Source of the DNA: Polynucleobacter sp. JS-Safj-400b-B2
GTDB lineage: Bacteria > Pseudomonadota > Gammaproteobacteria > Burkholderiales > Burkholderiaceae
Assembly: GCF_018881975.1 (NCBI RefSeq)
Contig: NZ_JACVPJ010000007.1
Coordinates: 1 to 64,000 of the forward strand
DNA length: 64,000 nucleotides
Direction of reading: 5' to 3'
The notes beneath the pieces were generated by a model. The model ran no database searches and was not told where the DNA came from. It saw only the letters and a list, made by a program, of their open reading frames with translations. Shown in pieces: positions 41,465 to 49,567 of the stretch (positions within the stretch are counted from its first letter, which is position 1; each line of letters opens with the position of its first letter). The position numbers and the translations under genes were made by a program.

Positions 41465-43248
41465 TTTGACCTCTTTTTGGCTACTAACGGAGCAATTTCA
41501 ACATCAGACTTGCGCATTTTTTCCATGGCAGTCTTATCTACACTTAATTGACCTGAGCGAAGTTTCTCCTGTGAGATTAATTTAATATTGGCAGCTTCTT
41601 GCGCCGCAAATTCAGCCCGCATTGCTGCAATCTTAGCGTCCAAAACGTTACGTTTATTTTCCAAATCGAAGTGGCGAAGCTCGACTTCTTCTTGCATCTG
41701 GATTTCTTGGGCCTTTTCCTTGGCTAGCATGCTAAGACGTGCGCCACCGGTTAAGACACCACCAATACCAGAATAGACGTCGATTAATTCCACGCCATTA
41801 TTGGTAATTAAGAATTCTCGAACTTGATTGGAATGCGCCATACCGCGCGACTTGAGAATGTACAAACCGCGATTACGCTCCCCATTGCTCTCGATGTCCC
41901 TTAATAGAATCCATGAATCAATTAATGAGGAAATTGCGACGTGAGATGACTCAGGCGAGGTTCCGCTGGCAGTTAAGCTGGAGAACATCGCTGTAACTCC
42001 TTCGGCCTTTAAAAAGTCCACTAACTTCATCAGGATTCTTTTCACTTGATTTGGATTTCGATTGTCTCCAAAGCTAGTAATAGGGTCCATGATGACCACT
42101 TGGGGCTTAAATTCATTCACCATTTTTTGAATCATGATCAGATGCATATCAAGCCCATACTGCGACGGCCTAGTAGACTCGAGCTTGAGCAGACCTTTCT
42201 TTATCCAAAAGTCTAAATCCATACCAATAGATTTCATGTTTCTTGCAATCTGACTTGGTGACTCTTCAAAAGCAAAATACAAGACTTTTTCACCCCTTTT
42301 ACAAGATGCATTAGCAAAATGTGACAAAAAGCTAGTTTTACCAGCACCCGCCGTACCCGAAACCAAAATAGAGCTGCCACGGTAGAAACCTTTATTACCC
42401 AACATTGAATCTAGTCGCTCAATACCACTAGAAACTCTGCCTGTTACCGCTTCGTAATTCAGCCTTGCAGAGGTAATTGGTATTAATGAAATTCCATCTT
42501 CATCAATTAAAAATGGATATTCATTAGTTCCATGAAGTGATCCGCGATACTTAACGATACGCAATCTTCGCGATGAAACCTGATCGTCAATGACGTTGTC
42601 TAATAAAATGACGCAATCAGATACGTACTCCTCTAATCCTTGACGAGAAATAGTATCTACCCCACTTTCGCCAGTGATAATGGCAGTGACCCCCTTGTCT
42701 TTTAGCCAGCGGAAAAGACGCCTTATTTCAGCGCGTAATATTGCAGGATTTGGGAGGCTTGAAAAAAGTGACTCAATGGTATCGAGCACAACCCGTTTTG
42801 CGCCAATTGCATCAATCGCAGCGCCTAGTCGAATAAAAAGAGCATCTAGGTTATATTCACCCGCCTCGGCTATTTCATCCTTGTCTATATACACATAGTC
42901 AATGGCAATTTTTTTACTTTTAATGAGCCCTTGTAGATCAAACCCAAGCGAAGCGACGTTGGCCATTAAGTCTTTGGTTGACTCTTCAAAAGCCATAAAA
43001 ACACCAGGCTCATTAAATTGAGCAGCCCCCCTAACCAAAAACTCCATTGAAAGCAATGTCTTGCCACAACCAGTATTACCGCACACTAGCGTAGGGCGTC
43101 CTTTTGGAATACCCCCATTAGTAATGGTGTCCAAACCCTCAATCCCCGTTAAGACTTTGGGGAGTTGAGTTCGGGTTACCTGCACGAACTTCGGCTTTAA
43201 AGTAGTTTTCGGCTTTGTAATTACTTTGCTGGGCTTTGCTTTAGTCAT
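41461..43248 (-). CDS. kaiC: KaiC-family double RecA ATPase/kinase
   Basis: A 595-residue KaiC with two RecA-like domains. CI: Walker A GNTGCGKT (57-64) and catalytic E88-E89 (FEEST). CII: Walker A GTAGAGKT (298-305) and E328-E329. The phosphorylation pair of cyanobacterial KaiC (S431/T432) aligns with S440-S441 (HVAISSLIDSW), so autophosphorylation is plausible. The C-terminus differs from the cyanobacterial A-loop tail: residues 505-595 are a charged coiled coil (EKAQEIQMQEEVELRHFDLE), possibly a new interaction surface. No kaiA is present. First gene of the kaiC-kaiB-kaiB-HD-GYP operon. Confidence 0.93.
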   Translation of the reverse strand: MTKAKPSKVITKPKTTLKPKFVQVTRTQLPKVLTGIEGLDTITNGGIPKGRPTLVCGNTGCGKTLLSMEFLVRGAAQFNEPGVFMAFEESTKDLMANVASLGFDLQGLIKSKKIAIDYVYIDKDEIAEAGEYNLDALFIRLGAAIDAIGAKRVVLDTIESLFSSLPNPAILRAEIRRLFRWLKDKGVTAIITGESGVDTISRQGLEEYVSDCVILLDNVIDDQVSSRRLRIVKYRGSLHGTNEYPFLIDEDGISLIPITSARLNYEAVTGRVSSGIERLDSMLGNKGFYRGSSILVSGTAGAGKTSFLSHFANASCKRGEKVLYFAFEESPSQIARNMKSIGMDLDFWIKKGLLKLESTRPSQYGLDMHLIMIQKMVNEFKPQVVIMDPITSFGDNRNPNQVKRILMKLVDFLKAEGVTAMFSSLTASGTSPESSHVAISSLIDSWILLRDIESNGERNRGLYILKSRGMAHSNQVREFLITNNGVELIDVYSGIGGVLTGGARLSMLAKEKAQEIQMQEEVELRHFDLENKRNVLDAKIAAMRAEFAAQEAANIKLISQEKLRSGQLSVDKTAMEKMRKSDVEIAPLVAKKRSK

Positions 43249-43478
43249 TCTGGCACTCGCTTTGATGAAGACAGTCTAATGAAATTGAAAATAGGACTTA
43301 CTGATAGGCATTTGACTGCTCAGCAAACCATTTAACTCTTTTTACTTTATAACTTCTATAACTTTTGAGTTTGATCTAAGTCAAATAACGAAGGAATTGA
43401 GGATTGCCTAGGGCTAACCCTTATGAAATATATCGGTTGGAAGTGGCCCAATAAAAGGCTACTTAATTAATTTAAAAA

Positions 43479-44711
43479 TCAATCAGTTGCCCCCCCCCCC
43501 AAATCTAGACTTTCCTTGCCGTCAAACAGCTTAACGGCTGCAGAGACCACCATGGCGTCTAATTGCTTGCCAGATTCAGCTTTAATTTGAGCGATTGCAG
43601 CAGGCAGCCCAAGGGCGGCCCTGTAAGGGCGATGGGTAGACATGGCTTCAAGCGTATCGGCAACTGCCAAAATCTTCGCGCCCGGGAGAATCTGATCCCC
43701 TCTTAAACCCAGGGGGTAGCCAGAGCCATCGATACGCTCGTGGTGTTGACGCACCATATCTGCGACCGGCCAGGGAAACTCAATGTCTTTTAAAAGTTCA
43801 TATCCCTGCTCAGGATGCAGTTGGACCAACTTTTCTTCAAACCCTGATAAGGCTGATGGTTTAGTCAGAATTTCAGCGGGTACAGCAATCTTGCCAATGT
43901 CATGAATGAGCCCAGCCATTTTGAGGCCAACAATACTCTCTTCATCTAAACCCATCTCGGCGCCAATAGCTTTAGCCAAATCACCTACATGCTTTTCATG
44001 ACCAGCGGTATAGGGGTCCCGCAATTCAACCAGAGCCCTAGCTATATCAATTGTTTCCATCAAAGACAATTGTAATTTTTCATGATTGATTGCCTCGAGC
44101 TTGGAAATCACCAACTCAGCAACCATCTTGGCTTTTACTTCCATCGCCACCACTAATTCTGCCGCTCGCTTTGCTTTCTCCTCATTGGCGATAATAAGCT
44201 CATCAGCTCTCTTGGTTTTTTCTTCATTTGCGACAACTAGCTCAGCTACTCTCTTGGCTTTTTCTTCATTTTGAAAAGCAAGCTCTTCGTTAGCAATAAT
44301 GAGTTCTGCGGCTCGTTTTGCTTTTTCCGCATTAGCAATCTTGAGCTCATCAACCCGTTTGGCTTTTTCTTGGTTTTGATATGCCAACTCTTCATTGGCA
44401 ATAATTAGCTCTGCCGCCCGCTTAGCCTTTTCTTCATTGGCAATAACGAGCTCAGCAACTCTTCTTGCCCTCTGTTCATTTTGATGGGCAAGCTCTTCAT
44501 TCGCTATCACTAAATCTGCGGCTCTTTTGGCTTTCTCTTCATTAGCGATAACCAGCTCTGCTACTCGCTTGGCTTTTTCAATATTAGCAAGAACTAGTTC
44601 AGCTACACGCTTAGCTTTCTCTTCATTTTGAAAGAGTAGTTCTTTATTAGCAATAATTAAGTCAGCAGCTCGCTTAGCTATCTCAGCATCAGTCGTTTCT
44701 ATTTTTTTCAT
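43479..44711 (-). CDS. HD-GYP protein with repetitive coiled-coil N-terminus
   Basis: A 410-residue protein. Residues 1-200 are tandem variants of a coil unit (KRAAELVIANEELAFQNEEK) found in sensory proteins. An HD-GYP domain follows at about 215-400 with LIHDIGKIAVP and RQHHERIDGSGYP intact, so c-di-GMP hydrolysis is expected. The repeats make 44100-44690 a tandem-repeat region in DNA. Its 3' end carries an 11-bp C/G homopolymer at 43490-43500. It lies 230 bp upstream of kaiC on the same strand, so it may be a separate transcript or leader gene of the operon. Confidence 0.85.
   Translation of the reverse strand: MKKIETTDAEIAKRAADLIIANKELLFQNEEKAKRVAELVLANIEKAKRVAELVIANEEKAKRAADLVIANEELAHQNEQRARRVAELVIANEEKAKRAAELIIANEELAYQNQEKAKRVDELKIANAEKAKRAAELIIANEELAFQNEEKAKRVAELVVANEEKTKRADELIIANEEKAKRAAELVVAMEVKAKMVAELVISKLEAINHEKLQLSLMETIDIARALVELRDPYTAGHEKHVGDLAKAIGAEMGLDEESIVGLKMAGLIHDIGKIAVPAEILTKPSALSGFEEKLVQLHPEQGYELLKDIEFPWPVADMVRQHHERIDGSGYPLGLRGDQILPGAKILAVADTLEAMSTHRPYRAALGLPAAIAQIKAESGKQLDAMVVSAAVKLFDGKESLDLGGGATD
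43490..43500. repeat. 11-bp homopolymer tract in the HD-GYP gene end
   Basis: Eleven consecutive C on the plus strand code for Gly-Gly-Gly just before the end of the HD-GYP protein (LDLGGGATD). Slippage would only change the last few residues: loss of one base gives GGGQLIDF and a stop, gain of one gives GGGGN and a stop. A contingency role is therefore weak. The tract is also error-prone in sequencing. Confidence 0.7.
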
Positions 44712-44838
44712 TTAAAAACCGCTTTTTCAGGAACCCTTTATTTGTTCAGTGTATACCCATTAGCTCTTATATCTATAGACTTTTTAACGCTTTATAGGTG
44801 TAATGGACTTACTCTACTTTTGAGATACGAGGTACATT

Positions 44839-45684
44839 TTGTATATAGCTATTAGCCTTTACTGCCTATCGCTGCTATGTCAGGTTCTTGCCTCACTAAT
44901 TAGCCTTTCGTTATTTCGGCATTCAGCAACCATATATCGCTGGGCATGGCTATTGTTAGCTATCGGCCTTAGCTTAATGGTAGGCAGAAGACTTGTTCCG
45001 ATAATTCATGTCTATGAGTCTGGTAACTTCGACTTATTAGACGCAATCCTATCGCTACTAATTTCAGGATTCTTATTGCTCGGCGTCCTTGGTCTTAAAA
45101 AATTACTTTTCAAGGCTGACAATAATCAACTGACGCTCGAAACTCTTGCTCAGCACGATCCCCTCACCAATAGTTTAAGTCGCACCGAAATACTTTATAG
45201 AATCTCGGAAGAAATTAATCGCTCACGCAGAAATAAACATTCTTTTGCTCTACTTGAAATGGACATTGACCATTTTAAAAATGTAAACGATCAATTTGGT
45301 CATCATGTTGGTGATACGATTTTAGCCAATCTAGTAAGGCACTCTCAAGAAGCAGTTCGCTCTATTGATATAGTTGGACGAATTGGGGGGGAAGAATTTT
45401 TGATACTGTTGCCAGAAACAGCGGCCGAGGGAGCTGCACAAATTGCTGAGCGTTTGCGGGAACATATTGCCAATACAGCAAATGTTACAAGTGCTTCAAA
45501 ACCAATAAACATCACCATTAGTATTGGAGTTGCGATTTTTAACCCCAAAAAAAATCCCACAATAGAGCGGGGCATACTCTTAAATGAGTTAGTAAATCAG
45601 GCTGACCTAGCAATGTATCAAGCAAAAAATGAAGGGCGAAATCGCGTTGCCTTTTGGAGTCTCTCTACCCCCTCCTTTAAATAG
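44839..45684 (+). CDS. Membrane diguanylate cyclase (GGDEF)
   Basis: A 281-residue protein. The first 95 residues hold about three TM segments (LLCQVLASLISLSLFRHSAT, then WLLLAIGLSLMVG). A GGDEF domain follows at about 110-275 with signature GRIGGEEFLILLPE, preceded by RSID at I-site spacing, so it should synthesise c-di-GMP with product inhibition. The start is a TTG at 44839, preceded by GAGG six bases upstream. It is divergent from the HD-GYP/kai genes and supplies the opposing activity. It sits at the right side of element 2. Confidence 0.87.
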   Translation: MYIAISLYCLSLLCQVLASLISLSLFRHSATIYRWAWLLLAIGLSLMVGRRLVPIIHVYESGNFDLLDAILSLLISGFLLLGVLGLKKLLFKADNNQLTLETLAQHDPLTNSLSRTEILYRISEEINRSRRNKHSFALLEMDIDHFKNVNDQFGHHVGDTILANLVRHSQEAVRSIDIVGRIGGEEFLILLPETAAEGAAQIAERLREHIANTANVTSASKPINITISIGVAIFNPKKNPTIERGILLNELVNQADLAMYQAKNEGRNRVAFWSLSTPSFK

Positions 45685-45692
45685 CTAGGATC

Positions 45693-46043
45693 TTAAAACG
45701 GAAAGATAAGCTCTTCCATTACATAGCGATAAAAGTAGTTCGGCCCAAGAAATCCTGCCATCTTGCCGTAACCAGCCCGAGTCTTAAAGTAGTAATCGTT
45801 TGATGCCACAGGACTGGTTGCCGCTAACTCATAGAGCTGTGTGGTTGTGCTTGGATCTTGATTGACTGTTTGTCGTCCAACGCCTGCTGTACCACTAAGC
45901 ATCCAGCCATTGATACGCTTACGTGCTCCAAAGGCAATCATAGTCTCGCTATAAGTGGATGGGTTGAAGTAGTTATTGGGAACATTAGTATTGGTATCTC
46001 TATATTGGCGATACCTAACCGAATAACAACCGGCAGCTAACAA
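45693..46043 (-). pseudogene. C-terminal fragment of an outer-membrane barrel protein
   Basis: A 116-residue fragment with alternating beta strands (SETMIAFGARKRINGWMLSG, then YYFKTRAGYGKMAGFLGP) ending in LIFPF, as in outer-membrane barrels. It lacks a signal peptide and N-terminus; the frame opens abruptly next to the T palindrome at 46045. The last 35 residues match the remnant at 9901-10015 of element 1. It probably derives from a polysaccharide- or TPR-associated porin once carried by both elements. Confidence 0.65.
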
Positions 46044-46044
46044 A

Positions 46045-46254
46045 GTGTCGCGTTAAGTGACACTGAAAGGTCGGGTCTAACCGACACCACAAGCTCAGCC
46101 CCTAAATTTCATTAAAGTCGCAGAGTCACTAATAGTCACACAGGATTCTCCACGCTAGACCCAAGGCTTCCCTTACGCCAGACAAGCTCGCTCATGATCA
46201 AGCCACAATCGAGACAATAGATAAGCCTGAAACAACAATAATTAATAGGGTTCG
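46045..46254. repeat. A-type end of integrative element 2
   Basis: Non-coding terminus homologous to 18250-18464. T palindrome at 46045-46063 (GTGTCGCGTTAAGTGACAC), U palindrome at 46070-46085 (GTCGGGTCTAACCGAC), then a conserved stretch to the tRNA gene. Here the crossover restores a complete tRNA-Arg, as expected at the attachment end that keeps the functional gene. Confidence 0.75.
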
Positions 46255-46331
<77 letters not shown>

Positions 46332-46366
46332 AATGTGCTGGGTATAACTAGAACAATAAGGGAAAG

Positions 46367-46443
46367 TGGTCGGAGTACAAGGATTCGAACCTTGGACCCC
46401 CTGCTCCCAAAGCAGGTGCGCTACCAGGCTGCGCTACACTCCG
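46367..46443 (-). tRNA. tRNA-Pro (UGG)
   Basis: A complete 77-nt tRNA gene with encoded CCA (46367-46369). The acceptor stem is CGGAGTG paired with TACTCCG, the anticodon loop TTTGGGA gives anticodon TGG, and the T-loop is TTCGAAT. It lies 35 bp upstream of tRNA-Arg on the same strand, so both are probably processed from one transcript. Confidence 0.96.
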
Positions 46444-46503
46444 ACGGAACCGATATTCTACACCGAGAGGGCTGTTACAGGCAAATCCTGTAACATTCGT
46501 GCC

Positions 46504-46872
46504 ATGAGTGCCTATTTTTCAAGCAAATTTACGAAGCAAATTCAGACCGCTTTTACAGCGGCATTGCTCGTATTTTGCTTGCTCGGAACCCACTGGATAG
46601 GTCTTTCCCACAGCATTTCGCACGCGGGCCTCCAAGGCCAATCCACCGAAATAAGCAAATCATCTGTTGTTGATAAAACCTTTAGTCATACCTCTGATAG
46701 TTGTCACCTGTTTGACGCACTTTCGCTTGCCGGATTTATTCCATGCGACCAATCTTCTGCTGTGGCAACTCACCAAGGCGCAATAGATCAACCCAATACA
46801 AATAATTCATTTTTAAGAAATTCAATAGCTAGCGTTTATCAATCGCGCGCTCCCCCCACTTTCATCCTTTAA
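46504..46872 (+). CDS. Small His/Cys-containing exported protein
   Basis: A protein of about 122 residues with an N-terminal hydrophobic segment (FTAALLVFCLLGTHWIGLSH). It then has scattered His and Cys residues: HSISHAG, HTSDSCHLFDAL and FIPCDQS. It could be a metal-binding periplasmic or membrane protein. The start ATG at 46504 was chosen because the longer open frame runs through the tRNA-Pro gene. It is 61 bp upstream of a TonB-dependent receptor on the same strand. A similar pairing is known for zinc or copper uptake receptors, but the metal is not determined. Confidence 0.6.
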   Translation: MSAYFSSKFTKQIQTAFTAALLVFCLLGTHWIGLSHSISHAGLQGQSTEISKSSVVDKTFSHTSDSCHLFDALSLAGFIPCDQSSAVATHQGAIDQPNTNNSFLRNSIASVYQSRAPPTFIL

Positions 46873-46933
46873 AACATTAGCGCTGCATTGCGCATTCCCG
46901 TTTTAATTAATCACCATCAATTGGTGAATTTGG

Positions 46934-49030
46934 ATGAATATGAATTACCGCTCTAAACCATTTTCTTGCTCACCATTATTGGTAGCCATTACATTTTTTC
47001 TGAACAACCCTGCTTGGTCACAAAATCAAGCGGAAGCTTTACCTCAGCTTGATGTCACTGGTGTGCACGAAGGTGGTCAAGGGTTTTTATCGCCAAATAA
47101 AGTATTGGCTGGGGATGAGTTGCAAAACAAACTATCCGGAACGCTTGGAGCAACTTTAGCAAATGAGCTCGGCGTCTCGGCAACAGGCTATGGTGCAGGC
47201 TCATCAAGGCCTGTTATTCGTGGTCTTGAAGGTGCGCGCGTTCAGATTCTGCAAAATGGATTATCCGCCGGCGATGTTTCAAGTATTTCCGCTGATCATG
47301 CAATAGCAAGCCCAATGCAAAATACCCATCAGATTGAAATTCTGCGTGGTGCCTCTGCTCTTCAATATGGATCAGGCTCCAGCGGTGGCTTAATAAACGT
47401 TGTAAATGATCGAATTGTTACGACGATGCCTGACACTCTATCTGGTGCAGTCAATACCAGCTACGAAACAGTGAACCAAGGTAAAACAGCCAATATAGAG
47501 CTCGATGCACCAGCAGGTCCCCTTGCTTTGCATTTTGATTCAGCCATAAGCAATTCGAATAACTATCGTATTCCAGGATTTGCTGAACAAGGCGGACCAA
47601 ATGCAAATTGGGCTATCAACCCAGGTGAGCCGGTAAATATTCCCTATAGTGGAAAACTACCATTCTCTTTTAGCAATCAGAATAGTTTAGGTTTAGGAGC
47701 AAGTTATGTTCGCTCGGATGGATATACAGGCCTCTCTTTAGAGCGCATGAATCATAACTATGGAATACCCACCGCAGAGGGCGGCTTTATTCAACAGTCA
47801 CAAAATCGTTACGACATTGCCCATCAAACTAACGACCCTTTTGATGGCTTTAGCTCGGTGAAGATTAGCGCTGCTAATACAAATTATCAACATACTGAAT
47901 TTACCAATAATGGTGTTGCATCAACCAAATGGAATAACACTGCTACTGAAGCTCGATTGGAATTAGCTCATAAAGAGTTGCTGGGATCAAAAGGTATTCT
48001 GGGCCTACAAGTCATAGGCTCAACTCTCAATGCAACAGATTTATCGACAAATAATTACGCAATAGCTCCCCAGACAAAATCAAATTCAACTGCCCTCTTC
48101 TTGGTTGAAGAAGGTCGATATGGACCATTAAAAACGAGTCTCGGAGCTCGATATAACTACGTAAACCAAAATCCAAATTCTGGAACCCAGTTTCCTAGCG
48201 CTAGCAGTCAAGAATTTATTCCAACGTCTTATGGCCCTCCTGCACTTCAAAATCGCCAATTTAATTTAATGTCTTATTCAGCAGGAGGCCTGCTAGATGT
48301 TGCCAAAGGTTATGGGATAGGTCTTGCCTATACAGTTTCTCAAAGATCACCCAGTGCTCAAGAGCTCTATTCATATGGGCCGCACGATTCAACGGCAACA
48401 TTTGATATTGGAAACTCAAATTTAGGCGTTGAAACTTCACACAATCTTGAGCTTAGTTTTCAAAAGACTCTGGGCTTGATCCGCAGTAAAGCCAGTATTT
48501 ATAAAAACCAGTTTAATAATTTCATATATGGTTACTACACCGGTGCCTATAGTCAAGCTAATGAAAATTTTTCAGTTGTGCAGGCTTCTCAAGCAAATGC
48601 ATCAATTCAAGGGGCGGAAGCAGAACTTACCTATAACTGGAATGAAACTGGCGTTGGTGGACGAATATTTGGTGATGTCTCTCAAGGCACCTTTACTTCC
48701 GGCGGAAATCTTCCTTTGCAGCCAGCGCCACGTCTAGGGACCGAATTAGGATACCAACGCAATGGGTGGTTAGCAGGCGCAACTTACATCTATAGCTATC
48801 AACAAAATAAATTAGCTAGCTGGGAAATCGGGCCAACGCCAAGCTATAACCTTGTCAATGCTAACTTGTCTTATACAGAGCGGATTGGAAAGGTAAATTG
48901 GGCTGGGTACTTAATTCTCAAGAACTTACTGAATGAAGAGATTCGTTATGCAACCTCACCTATGGCTGTGAGGCTGTATGCGCCGCAACCGGGAAGAAGC
49001 GTGATGGTCGGCGTACGGGCTGCGTTTTGA
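46934..49030 (+). CDS. TonB-dependent outer-membrane receptor (ZnuD-like)
   Basis: A 698-residue receptor with signal peptide (LLVAITFFLNNPAWS) and a plug domain at about 40-160 (SRPVIRGLEGARVQILQNG, then HQIEILRGASALQYGSGSSG). A 22-strand barrel follows, ending in MVGVRAAF with terminal Phe. It imports a metal or chelate across the outer membrane using TonB energy. Overall plug sequence resembles the zinc receptor group. It follows the small His/Cys protein gene, which supports a metal role. The TCACC...GGTGA inverted repeat at about 46908-46924 upstream could be a regulator site. Confidence 0.85.
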   Translation: MNMNYRSKPFSCSPLLVAITFFLNNPAWSQNQAEALPQLDVTGVHEGGQGFLSPNKVLAGDELQNKLSGTLGATLANELGVSATGYGAGSSRPVIRGLEGARVQILQNGLSAGDVSSISADHAIASPMQNTHQIEILRGASALQYGSGSSGGLINVVNDRIVTTMPDTLSGAVNTSYETVNQGKTANIELDAPAGPLALHFDSAISNSNNYRIPGFAEQGGPNANWAINPGEPVNIPYSGKLPFSFSNQNSLGLGASYVRSDGYTGLSLERMNHNYGIPTAEGGFIQQSQNRYDIAHQTNDPFDGFSSVKISAANTNYQHTEFTNNGVASTKWNNTATEARLELAHKELLGSKGILGLQVIGSTLNATDLSTNNYAIAPQTKSNSTALFLVEEGRYGPLKTSLGARYNYVNQNPNSGTQFPSASSQEFIPTSYGPPALQNRQFNLMSYSAGGLLDVAKGYGIGLAYTVSQRSPSAQELYSYGPHDSTATFDIGNSNLGVETSHNLELSFQKTLGLIRSKASIYKNQFNNFIYGYYTGAYSQANENFSVVQASQANASIQGAEAELTYNWNETGVGGRIFGDVSQGTFTSGGNLPLQPAPRLGTELGYQRNGWLAGATYIYSYQQNKLASWEIGPTPSYNLVNANLSYTERIGKVNWAGYLILKNLLNEEIRYATSPMAVRLYAPQPGRSVMVGVRAAF

Positions 49031-49042
49031 TGCGACTAAGCC

Positions 49043-49567
49043 CTAAAGATATTTCAGTAGAAAATATCCAAGCAATCCAGACCCTAGAATTACAAACACC
49101 GGATTGATTTTTGTTCTCAAAATAAGATAAAGAGAAATTAAGGCTAATCCAAGGGTTATTGGGCTAACGATAGAAGATTTGGCTACAGCATAGACACCGG
49201 AAGCCATTAAGCCGATTGAAATGGGCTCTAAAGCATTCTGGATACTCCGTCTCCAAGGGCTTTCGCCAAAGTTATCCCATATGCGTCCGGCATAGAAGCA
49301 CAAAATACTGGATGGCAAGAAAAAAGAAAGGAGAACAACTCCAGCGCCTACTAAGCCTGCAACCTGAAACCCGATCACCAATACCATCAACATATTAGGG
49401 CCTGGTGCAATTTGACCAATACTATAAATATGTACAAAACGCAGATGATCAATACCAAATTGATGTGCCAATAGGGTTTGCATCTCCGGTAATACGGCAG
49501 TGCCGCCTCCAACTGCCAGAAGTGACAGCATGCTAAAGCTGAGTGCTAATGACAGTAAGTGATTCAT
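49043..49567 (-). CDS. chrA: Chromate transporter, half-size CHR protein (second)
   Basis: A 174-residue membrane protein forming one half of a split ChrA transporter. Motifs MLSLLAVGGGTAVLPEMQ and YSIGQIAPGPNMLMVLVIGF identify the CHR domain; five to six TM segments are predicted. It overlaps the other half by 4 bp. Paired short CHR proteins act together and may export chromate, although other anions are possible. Confidence 0.82.
   Translation of the reverse strand: MNHLLSLALSFSMLSLLAVGGGTAVLPEMQTLLAHQFGIDHLRFVHIYSIGQIAPGPNMLMVLVIGFQVAGLVGAGVVLLSFFLPSSILCFYAGRIWDNFGESPWRRSIQNALEPISIGLMASGVYAVAKSSIVSPITLGLALISLYLILRTKINPVFVILGSGLLGYFLLKYL

Noticed and set aside
43490-43500. Phase-variable on/off switch at the 11-bp homopolymer
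   Set aside because: Any slip changes only the last few residues before a nearby stop, so it cannot switch the gene off.
44086-44700. Regular direct repeats that could suggest a CRISPR array or satellite
   Set aside because: The repeats are in frame and code for the coil units of the HD-GYP protein; no unique spacers exist.
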